Positions 46,106 through 54,483 of a stretch of 64,000 nt of DNA are shown piece by piece. Numbering within the stretch: the first letter of the stretch is position 1; each line of letters opens with the position of its first letter. Below the pieces are notes generated by a model. It did no database searches. It was not told the DNA's origin and saw only the letters and a program-made list of their open reading frames with translations. The DNA comes from Pseudomonadota bacterium. Lineage in GTDB: Bacteria > Desulfobacterota > Desulfobacteria > Desulfobacterales > Desulfolunaceae. A program made the position numbers and the translations under genes. The stretch covers positions 1 through 64,000 of the forward strand of contig JAHIRD010000092.1 of NCBI GenBank assembly GCA_018818835.1, written 5' to 3'.

Positions 46106-46135
46106 TTGACACCGATTCAATCCGGGCGATGTTAT
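46106..46135 (+). promoter_or_regulatory. Candidate promoter for the 46147 small gene
   Basis: TTGACA (46106-46111), 18 bp, TGTTAT (46130-46135). The expected start would fall within a few bases of the ATG at 46147, giving a nearly leaderless message. Confidence 0.35.
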
Positions 46136-46146
46136 GGAAATAACAC

Positions 46147-46413
46147 ATGAATTTGTCAGTGAACTACAATCTTTTACCTGACTATAGTCAGCGCCTTCAG
46201 GAAGCACCGCTGAAAGCCTACTACCCGATCTCGAAGACGGGTGACGGTCAGGGTCTTTCCAGGGATGCGGACACCCATGCCTCGGCTCAGGGAGCGGGAA
46301 CCTATAAATATTATGTGATGTCCGATGCCAGGGACATGGTCTACACGCGGCAAAAAAACACGGAAAACTTGTATTCTTTGATGAAAGGGTCCCTTGTCAA
46401 TCTTTATGTATGA
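46147..46413 (+). CDS. Small hypothetical Tyr-rich protein
   Basis: This 88-residue frame begins MNLSVNYNLLPDYSQRLQEA and has seven or more Tyr. It is soluble and has no recognised motif. No Shine-Dalgarno is visible, but a promoter-like pair sits just upstream, so a leaderless transcript is possible. It precedes the aldolase gene by 139 nt on the same strand. Confidence 0.45.
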   Translation: MNLSVNYNLLPDYSQRLQEAPLKAYYPISKTGDGQGLSRDADTHASAQGAGTYKYYVMSDARDMVYTRQKNTENLYSLMKGSLVNLYV

Positions 46414-46471
46414 CCTGGATGAATTTCTTCATGGACCCCTTAAAAAAGAAAATAAATCTTTACAAAAAAGG

Positions 46472-46485
46472 TCAAATATATTTGA
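46472..46485. promoter_or_regulatory. 14-bp perfect palindrome upstream of fba
   Basis: TCAAATATATTTGA is its own reverse complement and lies 68 nt before the aldolase start. It may be a repressor site; no regulator is known from the window. Confidence 0.35.
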
Positions 46486-46552
46486 ATTGGCATCATTTTT
46501 AACTTAATTTCAAACGTATAGGGACAAACCCTTGAATAAGGAGATGTGAGAC

Positions 46553-47848
46553 ATGTCTAACGGAAATGATGGTATTCCTGCTGGTTTTAATGAAGCTCTG
46601 ATGGTCGGAAGGCCTCCGAATATCCTGAAATTGTTTCCCAACTCAAAGGCATTGATTGTCAGTGGAAAATACATTGACCGGGCCATGACAACCAAGGGCC
46701 AGGCCATGACAATCGCAGCAAACGGGAGGAGCCAGATTATCATTCGGGGTGTCCTTGCTGCGGCCCAGCGGGCTCGGGCCGGGGTTATCATTGAAATCGC
46801 AAAGTCCGAAGGCGGAAGAGACGCCTATTGCGCCGTGAATTACTGGAACATCGCTCGCCAGGTGGATGCCATTGCCAATGAACTTGGAATCACAGTTCCT
46901 GTGGCCATTCATGCAGATCATTATGGCATTAAAAATGATGATGAACTTGAGCAGGCCAAGACAGAAATTCCGACCATGTTTGATGCCGGGATTACCTCCA
47001 TTGCCATTGACGCTTCCCATCAGCCCGATGATCACAATCTTTTGGCCAACATTGCCATGAAACCTTACATTCCCGAATGGGCGGGTCTTGAAACTGAAAT
47101 TGGTGAGATCAAGGGAAAAGAAGGCCTTTCATCACCCGATGAAGCTGTTTTTCTTGTCCAGGGTCTTAATGCACACGGCATTTTCCCGGACTGGATCGCC
47201 TTGAACAATGGGACCACCCATGGCATCGAAGCCAGTGGTCAGGGCATTGATGTGGAACTGACCATGAAGATTCATCAGGCTATTTCCAAATACAATGTAT
47301 CCGGGGCCCAGCACGGCACATCGGGAAACAGTTCTGATCGTCTCCGGCAGATTGCCTCCAAGACCCATACGACCAAAGCCAATGTTGCAACGGCATTGCA
47401 GATGATTTCCTGGGGTCTGGAGGTGAACGACTATGGAAACGCCATCCAGGATAGCGAAAAGAATTTTATCAAAGTCAAAGACCAGGGGCTTGGCGAAGAA
47501 CTTTGGAAGGATATGCTGGCTTATGCCGGTGGAAAGGGCATCACAGGCGGAAATTTCAAAAAACTGAATCTGCCCTTTGAAAATAAGATCCTCAGCCAGC
47601 CTGCTGAGGTTCGTCACCGAATGGCCAAACGGGTGGAGGACTTTACCTATGGGCTCCTGGTGAATGTTTTCAACGCAAAGGGGACTGCCGATATCGTCAT
47701 TGACGATATTCTGAAATCAAAGTCGTACCATCCGGGAGTGAAATCCTCAGTCATGGAAAAAGTGGAAGAATGGACCCGGGAATCCATTGTACGGAAAGCG
47801 TCTCTTCTGGCGACAAACAAAGGGCCCGAAGGTGACTTCGACGATTGA
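46553..47848 (+). CDS. Class II fructose-bisphosphate aldolase family protein
   Basis: Class II aldolases split or form fructose 1,6-bisphosphate using zinc. This 431-residue protein carries the zinc/catalytic segment VPVAIHADHYG near residue 120, an ASHQPDDHN segment near 155, IALNNGTTHG near 220 and SGAQHGTSGNS near 250. It resembles the longer FBA-like branch rather than the 350-residue E. coli form, so sugar-phosphate specificity should be treated with care. AAGGAGATG lies about 7 nt before the ATG. It is likely used in gluconeogenesis in this lifestyle. Confidence 0.88.
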   Translation: MSNGNDGIPAGFNEALMVGRPPNILKLFPNSKALIVSGKYIDRAMTTKGQAMTIAANGRSQIIIRGVLAAAQRARAGVIIEIAKSEGGRDAYCAVNYWNIARQVDAIANELGITVPVAIHADHYGIKNDDELEQAKTEIPTMFDAGITSIAIDASHQPDDHNLLANIAMKPYIPEWAGLETEIGEIKGKEGLSSPDEAVFLVQGLNAHGIFPDWIALNNGTTHGIEASGQGIDVELTMKIHQAISKYNVSGAQHGTSGNSSDRLRQIASKTHTTKANVATALQMISWGLEVNDYGNAIQDSEKNFIKVKDQGLGEELWKDMLAYAGGKGITGGNFKKLNLPFENKILSQPAEVRHRMAKRVEDFTYGLLVNVFNAKGTADIVIDDILKSKSYHPGVKSSVMEKVEEWTRESIVRKASLLATNKGPEGDFDD

Positions 47849-47859
47849 TAATGCCCCCC

Positions 47860-47883
47860 CAGTGCAGGAGAAACCCTGCACTG
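47860..47883. other. Stem-loop after the aldolase gene
   Basis: CAGTGCAGG and CCTGCACTG form a perfect 9-bp stem with a 6-nt loop 12 nt after the stop codon. No T run follows on either strand, so it may stabilise the 3' end rather than terminate. Confidence 0.6.
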
Positions 47884-47930
47884 AAAAAGGGGTGGATGTT
47901 TCGCTCCATGTGTCATAGGTGATCCCTAAG

Positions 47931-48443
47931 ATGATTCAAAAAAAATTCTGTCCTTACTGTGCAGGCCCTCTTGTTGAATCCCAAATTGAAGGCCAATTGC
48001 GCAAACGCTGCACTCAATGCCAGACAATCCTTTACGAAAATCCGGTTCCGGCTGCCTGTGTGGTTCTGATTGACAGCCAGGAGCGTGTGCTTCTGGCCAA
48101 ACGGAAGGTGGACCCCAAGGCGGGTTACTGGTGTCTTCCCGGAGGTTTTGTGGAACTTGGGGAGAGCCCCGAAGAAGCGGCCATACGAGAACTCCGCGAA
48201 GAAACGGGGCTACAGGGAAAGATTGATATGCTTCTGGGTGTTTCCGTGGACCCCCATCCCGATTATGATACCGTACTAATCACCGCCTTCTTGATCAGGT
48301 CCTTTCAGGGCTCAATCATGGCCGGGGATGATGTGTCCCGTGCAGATTTCTATTTTTCCGAAACCCTTCCCGACATCGCCTTCAGGAGCCATAGCCATTT
48401 CATACGCCATTATTTCAGCGCCTACTCCAGAGACCACAAATGA
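47931..48443 (+). CDS. Nudix hydrolase with N-terminal zinc ribbon
   Basis: This 170-residue protein starts with a zinc ribbon (CPYCAGPL and CTQCQT) and contains a full Nudix box, GGFVELGESPEEAAIRELRE with EETGL following. The ribbon-Nudix layout is typical of NudC-like or ADP-ribose/NADH pyrophosphatases; the substrate is not determined. AGGTG lies 9 nt before this ATG; a GTG 12 nt upstream is possible. The TGA stop forms the start of a repeat-element end. Confidence 0.92.
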   Translation: MIQKKFCPYCAGPLVESQIEGQLRKRCTQCQTILYENPVPAACVVLIDSQERVLLAKRKVDPKAGYWCLPGGFVELGESPEEAAIRELREETGLQGKIDMLLGVSVDPHPDYDTVLITAFLIRSFQGSIMAGDDVSRADFYFSETLPDIAFRSHSHFIRHYFSAYSRDHK

Positions 48444-48458
48444 TGGCGTCGTAAAACA
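48442..48458. repeat. Solo end of the terminal-inverted-repeat element
   Basis: GATGGCGTCGTAAAACA follows directly from the TGA stop of the Nudix gene. It equals the left end of the 12593-12744 element; no second end is visible before the flagellar genes. Confidence 0.6.
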
Positions 48459-48496
48459 TTCCAGCTATAATAAATCCTTAAAAAACGACTTTTATT

Positions 48497-48524
48497 TAAA
48501 GTTTCTAAAAACCCTTGCCGATGG
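48497..48524 (+). promoter_or_regulatory. Sigma-28 (FliA)-like promoter for the flgM genes
   Basis: TAAAGTTT (48497-48504) and GCCGATGG (48517-48524) match the enterobacterial FliA boxes TAAAGTTT and GCCGATAA, with a 12-bp rather than 11-bp spacer. It lies 21 nt before the first flagellar gene. Confidence 0.55.
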
Positions 48525-48545
48525 TAAAAGCAAGGAGTAGTATCT

Positions 48546-48974
48546 ATGCAAATACTGTCGTACCAGATAAATAATGTGATTAAGGTTTACAGCAAGCAGA
48601 TCAGCCAGAATCGCATTGCAGAGCACCAGAAAATCTTTGGATCTGATTCAGCCTCAACGGGTGACAGCATTTCCATTTCAGAAGAGGGCAAGCGACAGAC
48701 CATCATAAATAAAGTGTCGGCAGATATCCTTGACAGAATAACAAAACATGGCCCCAAAGATGAGACAGAACAGCAGATTGTGGACCGGCTGAATCATGAG
48801 ATCAGCGGGAAACTGAAAGGATACAATAATAGAGATCAACAGTTTGTTTTTAATTTTATTGGTGAAAATAAGGAAAAAATAACCAGTGCACTTTCGGTGG
48901 AAGATTCAAAAATTGTCAGCAGACGTTTGGAACAACTCGTCAAAGAATCCATCGATAAAAACATGGAGCCATAG
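48546..48974 (+). CDS. DVU0524-family FlgM-associated protein
   Basis: This 142-residue protein begins MQILSYQINNVIKVYSKQIS, contains the DSISISEEGKRQTIINKV segment and ends in a helical region. I recognise it as the small conserved protein that precedes flgM in Desulfovibrio (DVU0524 type). The molecular role is not known; the context says flagellar regulation or assembly. AAGGAG lies 8 nt before the ATG. flgM follows after 15 nt, and a FliA-like promoter lies upstream. Confidence 0.85.
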   Translation: MQILSYQINNVIKVYSKQISQNRIAEHQKIFGSDSASTGDSISISEEGKRQTIINKVSADILDRITKHGPKDETEQQIVDRLNHEISGKLKGYNNRDQQFVFNFIGENKEKITSALSVEDSKIVSRRLEQLVKESIDKNMEP

Positions 48975-48989
48975 TATGGAGGTAAACGA

Positions 48990-49301
48990 ATGAAAGTTAC
49001 GGAAACAAATGTCAATTTTGGTAGGCAGGCTTACACTAAAGGTGTGGAAAGTACTTCCGCCGCTGAATTGAACACGGCTAAACAGCCGGAGCCCAAAAAG
49101 GAAATGCCTGAGGATAAGGTGAGCTTGTCCTCCAACGCACAAGATATGCAGGTGGCAAAGGATGCCATGGCGCTGGCCCCCGATATCAGGGCAGATAAGG
49201 TATATGAAGTCCGTTCGGCCATTGATAACGGGAGTTATCAGATCAATGCCCAGAAAATCGCTGATAAGATGATCGGATTTTCCATAGACCAGATGATCTG
49301 A
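48990..49301 (+). CDS. flgM: Anti-sigma-28 factor FlgM
   Basis: FlgM holds FliA inactive until it is exported through the finished hook-basal body. The 103-residue protein has a disordered N-terminal half, a DKVSLSSNAQD segment and the conserved C-terminal sigma-binding part IRADKVYEVRSAIDNGSYQI, with NAQKIADKMI following. GGAGG lies 7 nt before the ATG. fliA itself is not in this window. Confidence 0.95.
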   Translation: MKVTETNVNFGRQAYTKGVESTSAAELNTAKQPEPKKEMPEDKVSLSSNAQDMQVAKDAMALAPDIRADKVYEVRSAIDNGSYQINAQKIADKMIGFSIDQMI

Positions 49302-49724
49302 TATCGTCCCATGATCATGTGATGAGGCACGGCACGCGCCTCATTAAACATAATTCTTGAAGAGGGTGCTGGCCTGATGTTTTATCATCGGACCCATTTC
49401 AAGATCCAATCCGACTCTTCTGCAGATCTGGACCATATCGGTGTTTCTTTTTTATATTGATGGGTCTCAGGGCCAAGAAGTATCTATCCATGCCCCCCTC
49501 TTCCATTATCAAAAAACAGCACATAAAGGCGATTGCCCTGGCGAGTTGGCCCGGGTCTTGCTATATGTTATGGTAAGAGCAGGGAAACCATGGGAACGGG
49601 AAAATTTTTCCTGGTTTGAAACATTATGGATGGGGAAAACAGGAAATAAATTCCCTAAAGCCATCGAAACAAAAGAACGTTCAATGAGTCAAGTGAAGAA
49701 CGACAAAGGCCCAGGAGGGCAATT
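49302..49724. other. Gap between flgM and the 49725 gene
   Basis: About 420 bp. A GAGGC/GCCTC stem lies at about 49323-49344 without a T run. A 95-codon frame (49441-49728) lacks a ribosome site and a protein-like composition. I see no other feature. Confidence 0.5.
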
Positions 49725-50189
49725 ATGAAGGGCATATCCGACATTGATAAGCTTGGTCTGGTCAGGCCACAGGCACCAGGTTCCGGCAACACCGAAAACA
49801 ACGGAGACCTGTTCAAGAAAACCTTTGAAAAGGTTCTGAACAGGTCGGCAGGGCAGGCTGGAACACAGCCGTCTTCCGCCACATCCGGCCTGGGAGAGAT
49901 AAGGTCCTTTGGCCTTCGCCTTGCTGATGAGGGGGATGATCCATTGGAAACGGGAACAGACAATCTGTTGACCATGCTGGATCGCTATTCAAAGGCACTC
50001 AGTGATCCCACGCAATCGTTAAAGGAGATTGAACCGCTTCTAAAGAATATCAAAATAGAGGCAGAACAGCTCACCGATGCAGTCAAAAGCAGCGACCAGG
50101 CCAATCCGGCCCTGAAATCTCTGGCTGAAAAGAGTGCCCTTCTCGCCAATGTGGAATATGTCAAGTTTATGCGGGGTGATTACGTATAG
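49725..50189 (+). CDS. Hypothetical protein, flagellar neighbourhood
   Basis: This 154-residue protein has a low-complexity Ser/Gly/Pro N-terminal half and a helical C-terminal half, ending SALLANVEYVKFMRGDYV. AGGAGGG lies 6 nt before the ATG, so it is very likely expressed. It follows flgM at 423 nt on the same strand. The disordered-then-helical layout resembles small flagellar export substrates or regulators, but I do not recognise the family. Confidence 0.75.
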   Translation: MKGISDIDKLGLVRPQAPGSGNTENNGDLFKKTFEKVLNRSAGQAGTQPSSATSGLGEIRSFGLRLADEGDDPLETGTDNLLTMLDRYSKALSDPTQSLKEIEPLLKNIKIEAEQLTDAVKSSDQANPALKSLAEKSALLANVEYVKFMRGDYV

Positions 50190-50198
50190 ATCAAAAGG

Positions 50199-50227
50199 AG
50201 GGGACTTATACGTCTCATAAGTCCCCT
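50199..50227. other. Perfect stem-loop after the 49725 gene
   Basis: AGGGGACTTAT and ATAAGTCCCCT form an 11-bp stem with a 7-nt loop, 10 nt after the stop. A T run is missing, so termination is not certain. Confidence 0.6.
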
Positions 50228-50291
50228 GGGTCCCAATGTCCCATTCGCTTCTTATGGTCTCGAGCGCCTTAATTTTTCTATTAAAGCGAAT

Positions 50292-51071
50292 CTACCAGCC
50301 CATCCTCATCTTAACACCCTTTGAATCCAGATACTTCTTGATTTCGGGAACGGTATAGGTTCCGTAATGCACCATGGACGCGATCAGGGCAGCATCGGCT
50401 TTCCCTTTTGTCAACACGTCCAGAAGATGATCGGGTGTTCCTGCGCCGCCCGAGGCAATGACCGGGATGGACACATTCTCGGAAATCAGGGCTGTCAACG
50501 TCAGTTCGTAGCCGGTTTTCATGCCGTCGGCATCAATGGAGTTCAGGCAGATTTCACCGGCACCCAGGGCCTGGCCTTTTTGAGCCCATTCCAGGGCATC
50601 CATCCCCATATGTCGACGGCCTCCGTTGATTACCACCTCGTAGCCCGAAGGAATGGCAGGGCTTTTCCCCACATGCTTGACATCCATGCCCAGAACCACG
50701 CACTGATTGCCGAAGGCTTCGGCCCCCTGGCGGATAATGTCCGGATTGTTGACAGCTGCTGAATTGACACTGATCTTTTCAGCACCTGCCAGGAGGACCT
50801 GGCGCATGTCGTCCACGGTACGGATGCCTCCGCCCACGGAAAAAGGGATGAAAATGGTTTCGGCAACCCGGCGGACCACATCGATCATGATGTTTCTTTT
50901 TTCATGGGAGGCCGTGATGTCATAAAATACAATTTCATCGGCCCCAGCTTCATAATACATGCGGGCCATGGTCACGGGATCACCGATGTCGATGTTGTTC
51001 TTGAACTTGATGCCTTTGGTTGTTCTGCCCTCGTGCACGTCCAGGCAGGGGATGATTCGTCGGCTCAACAT
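50292..51071 (-). CDS. hisF: Imidazole glycerol phosphate synthase cyclase subunit HisF
   Basis: HisF uses ammonia from HisH to make imidazole glycerol phosphate and AICAR in histidine synthesis. The 259-residue TIM barrel has [17 protein letters not shown], the [12 protein letters not shown] phosphate loop near residue 80 and IASGGAG near 225. It overlaps hisH by 7 nt, so the two are coupled. A GTG 9 nt upstream is an alternative start. Other his genes are absent from the window. Confidence 0.95.
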   Translation of the reverse strand: MLSRRIIPCLDVHEGRTTKGIKFKNNIDIGDPVTMARMYYEAGADEIVFYDITASHEKRNIMIDVVRRVAETIFIPFSVGGGIRTVDDMRQVLLAGAEKISVNSAAVNNPDIIRQGAEAFGNQCVVLGMDVKHVGKSPAIPSGYEVVINGGRRHMGMDALEWAQKGQALGAGEICLNSIDADGMKTGYELTLTALISENVSIPVIASGGAGTPDHLLDVLTKGKADAALIASMVHYGTYTVPEIKKYLDSKGVKMRMGW

Positions 51072-51694
51072 GGTGTCCACTCACAGAAATTTTTAAGGAT
51101 TCGAAGGCCTGCCCGTCCGCTTTTTTCAGGATGGAACTGGGTGGCAATAAGGTTCCGGCATCCGATGATGGACGCAAATTCCACCCCGTAAAACGTCATG
51201 CCCAGGCAATGGTCCATGGACTGGGGAGCAGGGTAATAACTGTGGACAAAATAAAATTCGTCCTCGGGTGTCAGGCCTGAAAGTATCGGATGAGGTGTTA
51301 TGATATTCACCCGGTTCCAACCCATATGGGGTATTTTAATGGGAGAACCGTCTGATTCTTTGCCCTTTGGATCAAATTGGAGCACATTCCCCTCCACAAT
51401 GCCTATGCAGGGCGTGTTGTGCTCTTCACTGTGGCCAAGGATGATCTGGGTGCCCAGGCAGATACCCAGAAGGGGTTTTTCACTCTGGTAGATGTCGTTT
51501 AAAACACGGTCCATGCCCAGGCGTTTCAGGCTGGCCATGGCTGAGCCGGCCGAACCCACCCCGGGAAATATCACCCGGTCAGCTGCGAATATCTGATCCG
51601 GGGATGATGTGACCACATTGTCAAAACCCAGAAAAGAAAGGGCACGGGCCACACTGGTTAGATTCCCGGCGTCATAGTCAATAATTGCGATCAT
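51065..51694 (-). CDS. hisH: Imidazole glycerol phosphate synthase glutaminase subunit HisH
   Basis: HisH hydrolyses glutamine and channels ammonia to HisF. From this ATG ([15 protein letters not shown]) the protein is 209 residues. The class I glutamine amidotransferase triad is visible: Cys in [14 protein letters not shown] near residue 84, with His and Glu in [12 protein letters not shown] near 190. GGGAAAA precedes the ATG; the longer upstream frame is not conserved. It lies 57 nt after mazG. Confidence 0.95.
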   Translation of the reverse strand: MIAIIDYDAGNLTSVARALSFLGFDNVVTSSPDQIFAADRVIFPGVGSAGSAMASLKRLGMDRVLNDIYQSEKPLLGICLGTQIILGHSEEHNTPCIGIVEGNVLQFDPKGKESDGSPIKIPHMGWNRVNIITPHPILSGLTPEDEFYFVHSYYPAPQSMDHCLGMTFYGVEFASIIGCRNLIATQFHPEKSGRAGLRILKNFCEWTPC

Positions 51695-51751
51695 ATGCTT
51701 TTCCCATAAACGTTGATTTAAAACAGATGGGGATAATACCAGAAGCGGCAC

Positions 51752-52534
51752 TTATTTTGTATCTTTTTTTGCACGTTCCCAGATTCGGTCTTTTTCTTCT
51801 GGGGACAAGTCTTCAAGGCTTTTTCCCAGAGGGGCAAGTTCCTGCTCCATATGTCTGTACCTTGTTTCAAATTTCTTCACCGAAGCAGCCAAGGCGGTTT
51901 CCGGGTGGATGCCAAGAAATCGGGCGATATTGGTGAGGGTAAATAAAAGATCCCCGAACTCAAGGGCAATATCATCTTTTTCACCTGTTTTGATGGCCCC
52001 ATGGAGTTCCCTCCATTCTTCCTCCACTTTGGCAATAACGCCATGGATATCGTCCCAGTCAAACCCTGCTTTACCGACCTTTTCCGAAATCATGAATGCC
52101 CTGTGAAGGGCGGGCAGGCCCGAAGGGGTCCCATCCATAATTGAGGTGACGGAGCGGTCTTTTTCCCCAGACTTAATGATATTCCAGTTCTTTTTGACCT
52201 CAGCTGCGTCTTTGGCTGTGGTATTCCCGAATACATGGGGATGTCTGCGGACCATTTTTTCCCTGTTCATCAGGATGACATCCCTAAGGGAGAAAAGATT
52301 CTTCTGCTCATAGAGAAGGCTTATGAACAAAAGCTGGAACATCACGTCCCCCATTTCGTCCATAATGTTTTCAGGATGTCCTGACGTGATAGCGTCAAGA
52401 AGCTCATACACTTCTTCGATCAGGTATACGATCAGGGTTTCAGGCGTCTGTTTCTGGTCCCAGGGGCATTTTTCCCTCAGGACCTTGATGAGCGATCTCA
52501 TGGTGTTTAATGGATTATCGTCTGTGTTTTTCAC
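51752..52534 (-). CDS. mazG: Nucleoside triphosphate pyrophosphohydrolase MazG
   Basis: MazG hydrolyses (d)NTPs to the monophosphate and pyrophosphate. The 260-residue protein contains two MazG domains: the active first one with WDQKQTPETL, YLIEEVYELLDAI and NIMDEMGDVMFQLL, and the second with VEEEWRELHGAI and ALEFGDLLFTL. It lies between cvpA (27-nt gap) and hisH in a minus-strand block. Confidence 0.94.
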   Translation of the reverse strand: MKNTDDNPLNTMRSLIKVLREKCPWDQKQTPETLIVYLIEEVYELLDAITSGHPENIMDEMGDVMFQLLFISLLYEQKNLFSLRDVILMNREKMVRRHPHVFGNTTAKDAAEVKKNWNIIKSGEKDRSVTSIMDGTPSGLPALHRAFMISEKVGKAGFDWDDIHGVIAKVEEEWRELHGAIKTGEKDDIALEFGDLLFTLTNIARFLGIHPETALAASVKKFETRYRHMEQELAPLGKSLEDLSPEEKDRIWERAKKDTK

Positions 52535-52561
52535 GTCTGGTCAGTGGATGTCCCCAAAGGG

Positions 52562-53119
52562 TTATTTGTTGGGAAGGATGCCTTTTTTCCGTTTTTCCCA
52601 GGATTGCCGCGCAATGTCGATCTTTGAGCTGAACTGATGACGCATATCCTTGGACGCAAACCGGCTCATGGTTTCCGATGCGGTGGAAACGTAGGGGCAC
52701 AAAAGGGATTCGTTGATCAATGGAGAACCTTTGCTAAGAAAGGTGGTCAGGATAAGAAGCAGCATGGATACAATCATGGCTCCTTTGACAAAGCCGAAAA
52801 CGGCACCGCAGACCTTGTCGACCCAGGCCATGAAAACAATTTTCAAAAGATACTTGATCAGGACACCCAGGGCTGAAACAGCAGCAAATATCGAACCGAA
52901 TATGATCAGGAAACTTAATATGTTTAAGTAACCGGCATTGGGGAACAAATCGGCAAACCGTTCAAGACCCGATGTCAGATTAGGGTAGTAGTTGTAAGCG
53001 GCGTAGAGGCCTGCGATGACACCGACGATGGATGAGGCTTCCTTGATAATTCCCCGGAAGGCCCCCCGGATGACGCAAAAACAAATGATGGCTATGATGG
53101 CTATGTCAAATGCATTCAC
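52562..53119 (-). CDS. CvpA family membrane protein
   Basis: This 185-residue protein has four predicted membrane helices in the first 125 residues, beginning FDIAIIAIICFCVIRGAFRG, and a soluble basic C terminus. This is the CvpA (colicin V production) family layout; the role in most bacteria is unknown, with links to envelope integrity. It is the first gene of the cvpA-mazG-hisH-hisF block, divergent from phoH. Confidence 0.9.
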   Translation of the reverse strand: MNAFDIAIIAIICFCVIRGAFRGIIKEASSIVGVIAGLYAAYNYYPNLTSGLERFADLFPNAGYLNILSFLIIFGSIFAAVSALGVLIKYLLKIVFMAWVDKVCGAVFGFVKGAMIVSMLLLILTTFLSKGSPLINESLLCPYVSTASETMSRFASKDMRHQFSSKIDIARQSWEKRKKGILPNK

Positions 53120-53454
53120 AACAGATATTCCTTCAAAAAATTAAACACGGATGCCCTTCATTAAAAGGGGCGGGCAACACGTGACGCAAAGGGACACACA
53201 GAGAAATATTGGCCTGGGCCCTTCGGTTTCTGCATTGCCTGTGGACATCAAAAGTGATTAACAAAGGCGCACTATAGAGTCAAGTTATTTTTATTTTTGG
53301 CTTTTTTTGATTTATTGCTGTTTGCAATCTATGAAAAATATATGTTAAGTATATTTTTTAACAATTGATATTTTATGCCAATTTATATAATGAACACGGG
53401 TTGGAAAAAAGGACAAAGTATCAATCATGATAGATAAGGCGGTTTTTAATATTT
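53120..53454. other. Divergent AT-rich gap between cvpA and phoH
   Basis: About 335 bp. The left part has a CACACAGAG fragment of the GAGGCACAAAG-type repeat. The right part holds the phoH promoter candidate. No gene seen. Confidence 0.55.
53365..53391 (+). promoter_or_regulatory. Candidate promoter for the phoH run
   Basis: TATAAT (53386-53391) is a perfect -10 box, with TTGATA (53365-53370) 15 bp upstream, a short spacer. The leader would be about 57 nt. Confidence 0.45.
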
Positions 53455-54450
53455 ATGGATGACTATTCGAAGGACTCCCAGGTGGAACAGAGCTTTGACG
53501 ATGTGAACATGTCACGTCAATTGTTTGGGGACCATAATAAGAACCTCAAGAAAATTGCAGATGCTCTGGCCATCACCCTGAATGTCCGAGGTAACACCGT
53601 CTCAATCACGGGGGATTCCATTTCCACGGATCTTGCCCGCAATATCTTGGTGCAGCTGTATGGCCTTTTGAAAGAAGGGTTCCCTGTATATCCCAGGGAT
53701 ATCGACCATGCCATCAAAACATTGAGTGCAGATGATCGGGTCAAGCTCAAAGATATATTTATGGATACGGTTTATGTAACAGCCACCAAACGCCCCATCA
53801 CGCCCAAGAGCCCGGTTCAAAAAGAGTACATTGATGCCATCCGGACCCATGATATTGTGTTCGGGGTGGGCCCTGCAGGAACAGGAAAGACCTATCTGGC
53901 CATGGCCATGGCTGTGGCGGCCTTGTCCGCAGGGGACGTGAGCCGAATCATTCTGACCCGTCCTGCGGTGGAGGCCGGGGAGTCCCTTGGCTTTCTTCCC
54001 GGTGATCTGGCTGAAAAGGTGGACCCCTATCTCAGGCCCCTATATGATGCGCTTCATGATATGATGCATTTTGAAAAAGTGGCTGCCCTCACCGAACGGG
54101 GCGCCATTGAAGTGGCCCCCCTGGCTTTTATGCGAGGCAGGACCCTTAACAATGCATTTATCATTCTGGATGAGGCCCAGAACACCACCTCGGAACAAAT
54201 GAAAATGTTTTTGACACGGATTGGATTTAACTCCAAAGCCGTGATCACCGGGGATGTCACCCAGGTTGATTTGCCCAGGGAGAAAACGTCCGGCCTGATT
54301 GAAACAGTACGTATTCTTGACAATATTGACGGAATCCGCTTTATTACATTTTCAAAAGACGATGTTGTCAGGCACAGACTTGTCATGAAGATTATTTCAG
54401 CGTATGAAAAGAGTGATCTTCAAAAAGCAAATGCTGGTCAGAATCAATAA
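53455..54450 (+). CDS. PhoH-like ATPase
   Basis: This 331-residue cytoplasmic P-loop NTPase has Walker A GPAGTGKTYLAMAMA near residue 140 and Walker B FIILDEAQNTTSEQM near 240, with the N-terminal KH-like segment NTVSITGDS. PhoH proteins sit next to ybeY in many genomes and are thought to act in RNA metabolism. Here it heads phoH-pgpH-ybeY, the standard order. The ribosome site is weak (AAGGCGG at about -13). Confidence 0.93.
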   Translation: MDDYSKDSQVEQSFDDVNMSRQLFGDHNKNLKKIADALAITLNVRGNTVSITGDSISTDLARNILVQLYGLLKEGFPVYPRDIDHAIKTLSADDRVKLKDIFMDTVYVTATKRPITPKSPVQKEYIDAIRTHDIVFGVGPAGTGKTYLAMAMAVAALSAGDVSRIILTRPAVEAGESLGFLPGDLAEKVDPYLRPLYDALHDMMHFEKVAALTERGAIEVAPLAFMRGRTLNNAFIILDEAQNTTSEQMKMFLTRIGFNSKAVITGDVTQVDLPREKTSGLIETVRILDNIDGIRFITFSKDDVVRHRLVMKIISAYEKSDLQKANAGQNQ

Positions 54451-54483
54451 AGGACCGTACCCTCATTCCATGGGGCACCTATT

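Noticed and set aside
49441-49728. 95-codon plus-strand frame between flgM and the 49725 gene
   Set aside because: No ribosome site, poor composition, overlaps the start of a better gene.
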